Part shown: positions 59,464 through 60,923 of the stretch, in pieces
How the letters are laid out: the number at the start of each line of letters is the position of its first letter
How positions within the stretch are numbered: the first letter of the stretch is position 1
Source of the DNA: Compostibacillus humi
GTDB lineage: Bacteria; Bacillota; Bacilli; Bacillales; Amphibacillaceae
Direction of reading: 5' to 3'
Length of the DNA: 60,923 bases
Assembly (NCBI RefSeq): GCF_014637175.1
Contig: NZ_BMEV01000012.1
Coordinates: 1 to 60,923 of the forward strand
Program-made: the position numbers and the translations under genes
The notes under the pieces: generated by a model
The model's database searches: none
What the model was told of the DNA's origin: nothing
Seen by the model: only the letters and a program-made list of their open reading frames with translations

Positions 59464-60804
59464 ATGAAATTACAGACCCAGCTAAGTGTTGCATTTACAA
59501 CTTTATTGCTCGTCGTCATGGCGCTCGTCTCCTATGTTGTCTATTCATTAATTTTAGATTTATTAATTCAGGATGAAAGGCGCCAGCTGGAACAGACGGG
59601 AGAAATATTAGTCGATATTATTAATCAGCAGTATAGCACTCCCCGGGATGTGGAACAGTTTTATGAAATATTGCGGGAACAGGATTTGCAAATGCTTTTA
59701 TATAATCACCGCCAAGATGTTGTCCTGTTTTCTACCTTGCCGACGGAAATACTGCAAATTTTTTATCAGCGAAACGATTTTTCCGATGCTTCCAAGCAAA
59801 TTTGGGAATACGGCAAGGAAACTTTCGTCACTTCCAGAATTACCGTACTTCCGGAAAATTCAGGCTTAGAATTGATTTTGCTGACCTCGGTAGATGATTT
59901 AAGACAGGTGCAGCAAAGTTTTTTATTGCGGCTCATTTTTGTTTTTCTCATCGGTGCAAGCATTGTTGTGTTGTTAACCCATTATTTAACGCGCAAATTG
60001 GTAACTCCTTTAACTTTGCTGAAATGGCAATTAAAACGAATCGAAAAGCGCCAATTTAATCATATTGAACAGATTAAGGCGACTGGGGAAATTAAAGAAG
60101 TTGCAGACAGCTTCTATGAGATGGCAAGTGAACTGGAGCGGTATATCCATGCACAGCAAGCCTTTTTCCAAAATGCCAGCCATGAATTAAAAACGCCGTT
60201 AATGACAATTCAAGGATATGCGGAAGGAATTAGGGATGGCATTTTTGATGAAGAAGAGATGAAAAAGGGATTGGAAGTAATGGTTCAAGAAGTGAAACGG
60301 CTGAAAAAAATAATTAATGAAATGATTTTGCTTGCCAAATTAGAATCGGAACGGGCTGTTTACGAACCGGAAAAGGTAAATTTAGAGTCGTTAATTACTC
60401 TGGTTGTTGACCGGGTCATGCCGATTGCCAGCGAAAAAGGAATAACTATTTACCATCAGGCAGAAAATAATGTTAATGTATTTGCGGATAAAGATAAAAT
60501 GCTCCGAGCGATATTAAATGTCGTCATGAATGGCATTCGTCACGCAGCAACGAAAGTCGATATCGCTGTTTCTTCCGCCGGAACCGAAGCAGAAATCATT
60601 ATCGAGGACGATGGAAAAGGAATCGATGAAACGGTTAAAGCCCACATTTTCCACCGGTTTGTCAAAGGGAAAAACGGGGAAACCGGGTTAGGCCTGGCAA
60701 TTACAAGGGCAATTGTGGAACAATCGAACGGCAAAATTTCGGCAGGACATTCGAAATACGGCGGAGCAAAATTTATCATTACTCTTCCAATAAGCAAGGA
60801 GTAA
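59464..60804 (+). CDS. cssS: sensor histidine kinase (CssS-like)
   Basis: A 446-residue membrane kinase. TM1 is at about 9-32 and TM2 at about 155-174, enclosing a roughly 120-residue extracytoplasmic domain. HAMP (about 175-228) follows, then HisKA with His240 in NASHELKTP and HATPase with N (LNVVMNGIRHA), G1 (EDDGKGID), F (FHRFVKG) and G2 (GLGLAI) boxes. It probably senses misfolded secreted protein and phosphorylates CssR. The start is ATG at 59464, four bases after GAGGGAT; the frame extends 13 codons upstream into cssR. Two terminator stems follow. Confidence 0.87.
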   Translation: MKLQTQLSVAFTTLLLVVMALVSYVVYSLILDLLIQDERRQLEQTGEILVDIINQQYSTPRDVEQFYEILREQDLQMLLYNHRQDVVLFSTLPTEILQIFYQRNDFSDASKQIWEYGKETFVTSRITVLPENSGLELILLTSVDDLRQVQQSFLLRLIFVFLIGASIVVLLTHYLTRKLVTPLTLLKWQLKRIEKRQFNHIEQIKATGEIKEVADSFYEMASELERYIHAQQAFFQNASHELKTPLMTIQGYAEGIRDGIFDEEEMKKGLEVMVQEVKRLKKIINEMILLAKLESERAVYEPEKVNLESLITLVVDRVMPIASEKGITIYHQAENNVNVFADKDKMLRAILNVVMNGIRHAATKVDIAVSSAGTEAEIIIEDDGKGIDETVKAHIFHRFVKGKNGETGLGLAITRAIVEQSNGKISAGHSKYGGAKFIITLPISKE

Positions 60805-60848
60805 AAGCAGTTTAAGTTTACCCAAAAATAAAGCTTGACTTTGAAACA

Positions 60849-60901
60849 AAAACAGGCATCCGAAAATTTGGTGCAAAAGAGCACTTTTGGATGCCTGTTT
60901 T
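60849..60901 (+). terminator. terminator of cssRS
   Basis: Perfect 13-bp arms AAAACAGGCATCC (60849-60861) and GGATGCCTGTTTT (60889-60901), followed by TCTCTC; inside, GTGC and GCAC form a second small stem. The stretch beyond it to the window end shows no gene. Confidence 0.8.
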
Positions 60902-60923
60902 TCTCTCTATGGATCCAAAATGG

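Noticed and set aside
1-60923. CRISPR arrays, insertion sequences, prophage or toxin-antitoxin genes
   Set aside because: No regularly spaced repeats, transposase or integrase motifs, phage structural genes or small paired toxin-antitoxin frames were recognised.

Overview
The window reads as a stretch of chromosome from a low- to moderate-GC, endospore-forming member of the Bacillaceae. The evidence is purine-rich AGGAGG-type ribosome binding sites, frequent TTG and GTG starts, a CotF-type coat protein, YteA, YfhD, YueI, YclNOPQ, CssRS-HtrA and YqcK/ArsI homologues, and T-box leaders. Genus and species cannot be fixed from the sequence alone. There is no prophage, insertion sequence, CRISPR array, rRNA or origin; the layout is mostly core metabolism with a few accessory pieces.

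Layout. 1-1.6 kb: remnant of an arsenic operon (arsR, arsI/yqcK, a truncated and frameshifted arsB, no arsC) ending at a tRNA-Ala gene. 1.7-8.3 kb: acetoacetate-CoA ligase, several small Bacillus-type proteins, an AIM24 protein, a CotF-like spore protein, an MBL-fold hydrolase and exonuclease III. 8.4-11.8 kb: a GntR/YtrA-type regulator with an ABC transporter and an exported protein, preceded by a consensus promoter and three palindromic operators. 11.9-14.2 kb: a metal P-type ATPase with unusual signature residues and a separate HMA-domain protein, each preceded by an FNR-like palindrome.

14.2-20.7 kb: the complete trpEDCFBA operon on the minus strand behind a strong promoter and two T-box riboswitches in series, both with TGG specifiers. 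20.7-30.5 kb: nitroreductase, RDD and DUF2269 membrane proteins, VanY-type lipoprotein carboxypeptidase, peptidase T, sulfurtransferase, chemoreceptor, HD hydrolase, type 2 IPP isomerase and a DsbA-family protein. 30.5-34.7 kb: a YclNOPQ-type iron-siderophore importer with two Fur boxes. 34.8-42.2 kb: hisZGDBHAF-hisI on the minus strand with hisJ divergent; only hisC is missing from the pathway.

42.3-50.6 kb: a DUF454 protein, MurB, the ehuBCDA ectoine-type importer, then a plus-strand run of YtzI-like, PlsY-like, DUF456, pyridoxal kinase, nicotinamidase and GNAT genes. 50.6-57.3 kb: a T-box-controlled archaeal/eukaryotic-type prolyl-tRNA synthetase, glutathione peroxidase, TrhO, cold-shock protein, methyltransferase, a 3-hydroxyisobutyrate dehydrogenase-family enzyme, YteA and a zinc-ribbon protein. 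57.3-60.8 kb: an HtrA-type protease divergent from a CssRS-type two-component system, with an 11-bp tandem repeat placed to act at the protease promoter.

Main themes are amino-acid supply under tRNA sensing (trp, pro), iron and osmolyte uptake, and envelope stress. I did not find a clearly new multi-gene system. The best leads are regulatory: the FNR-like pair around the unusual ATPase, the tandem repeat between htrA and cssR, ribosome-binding sites buried in hairpins, and palindromes near trhO. All functional calls rest on recognising sequence motifs by eye; no database search was run.
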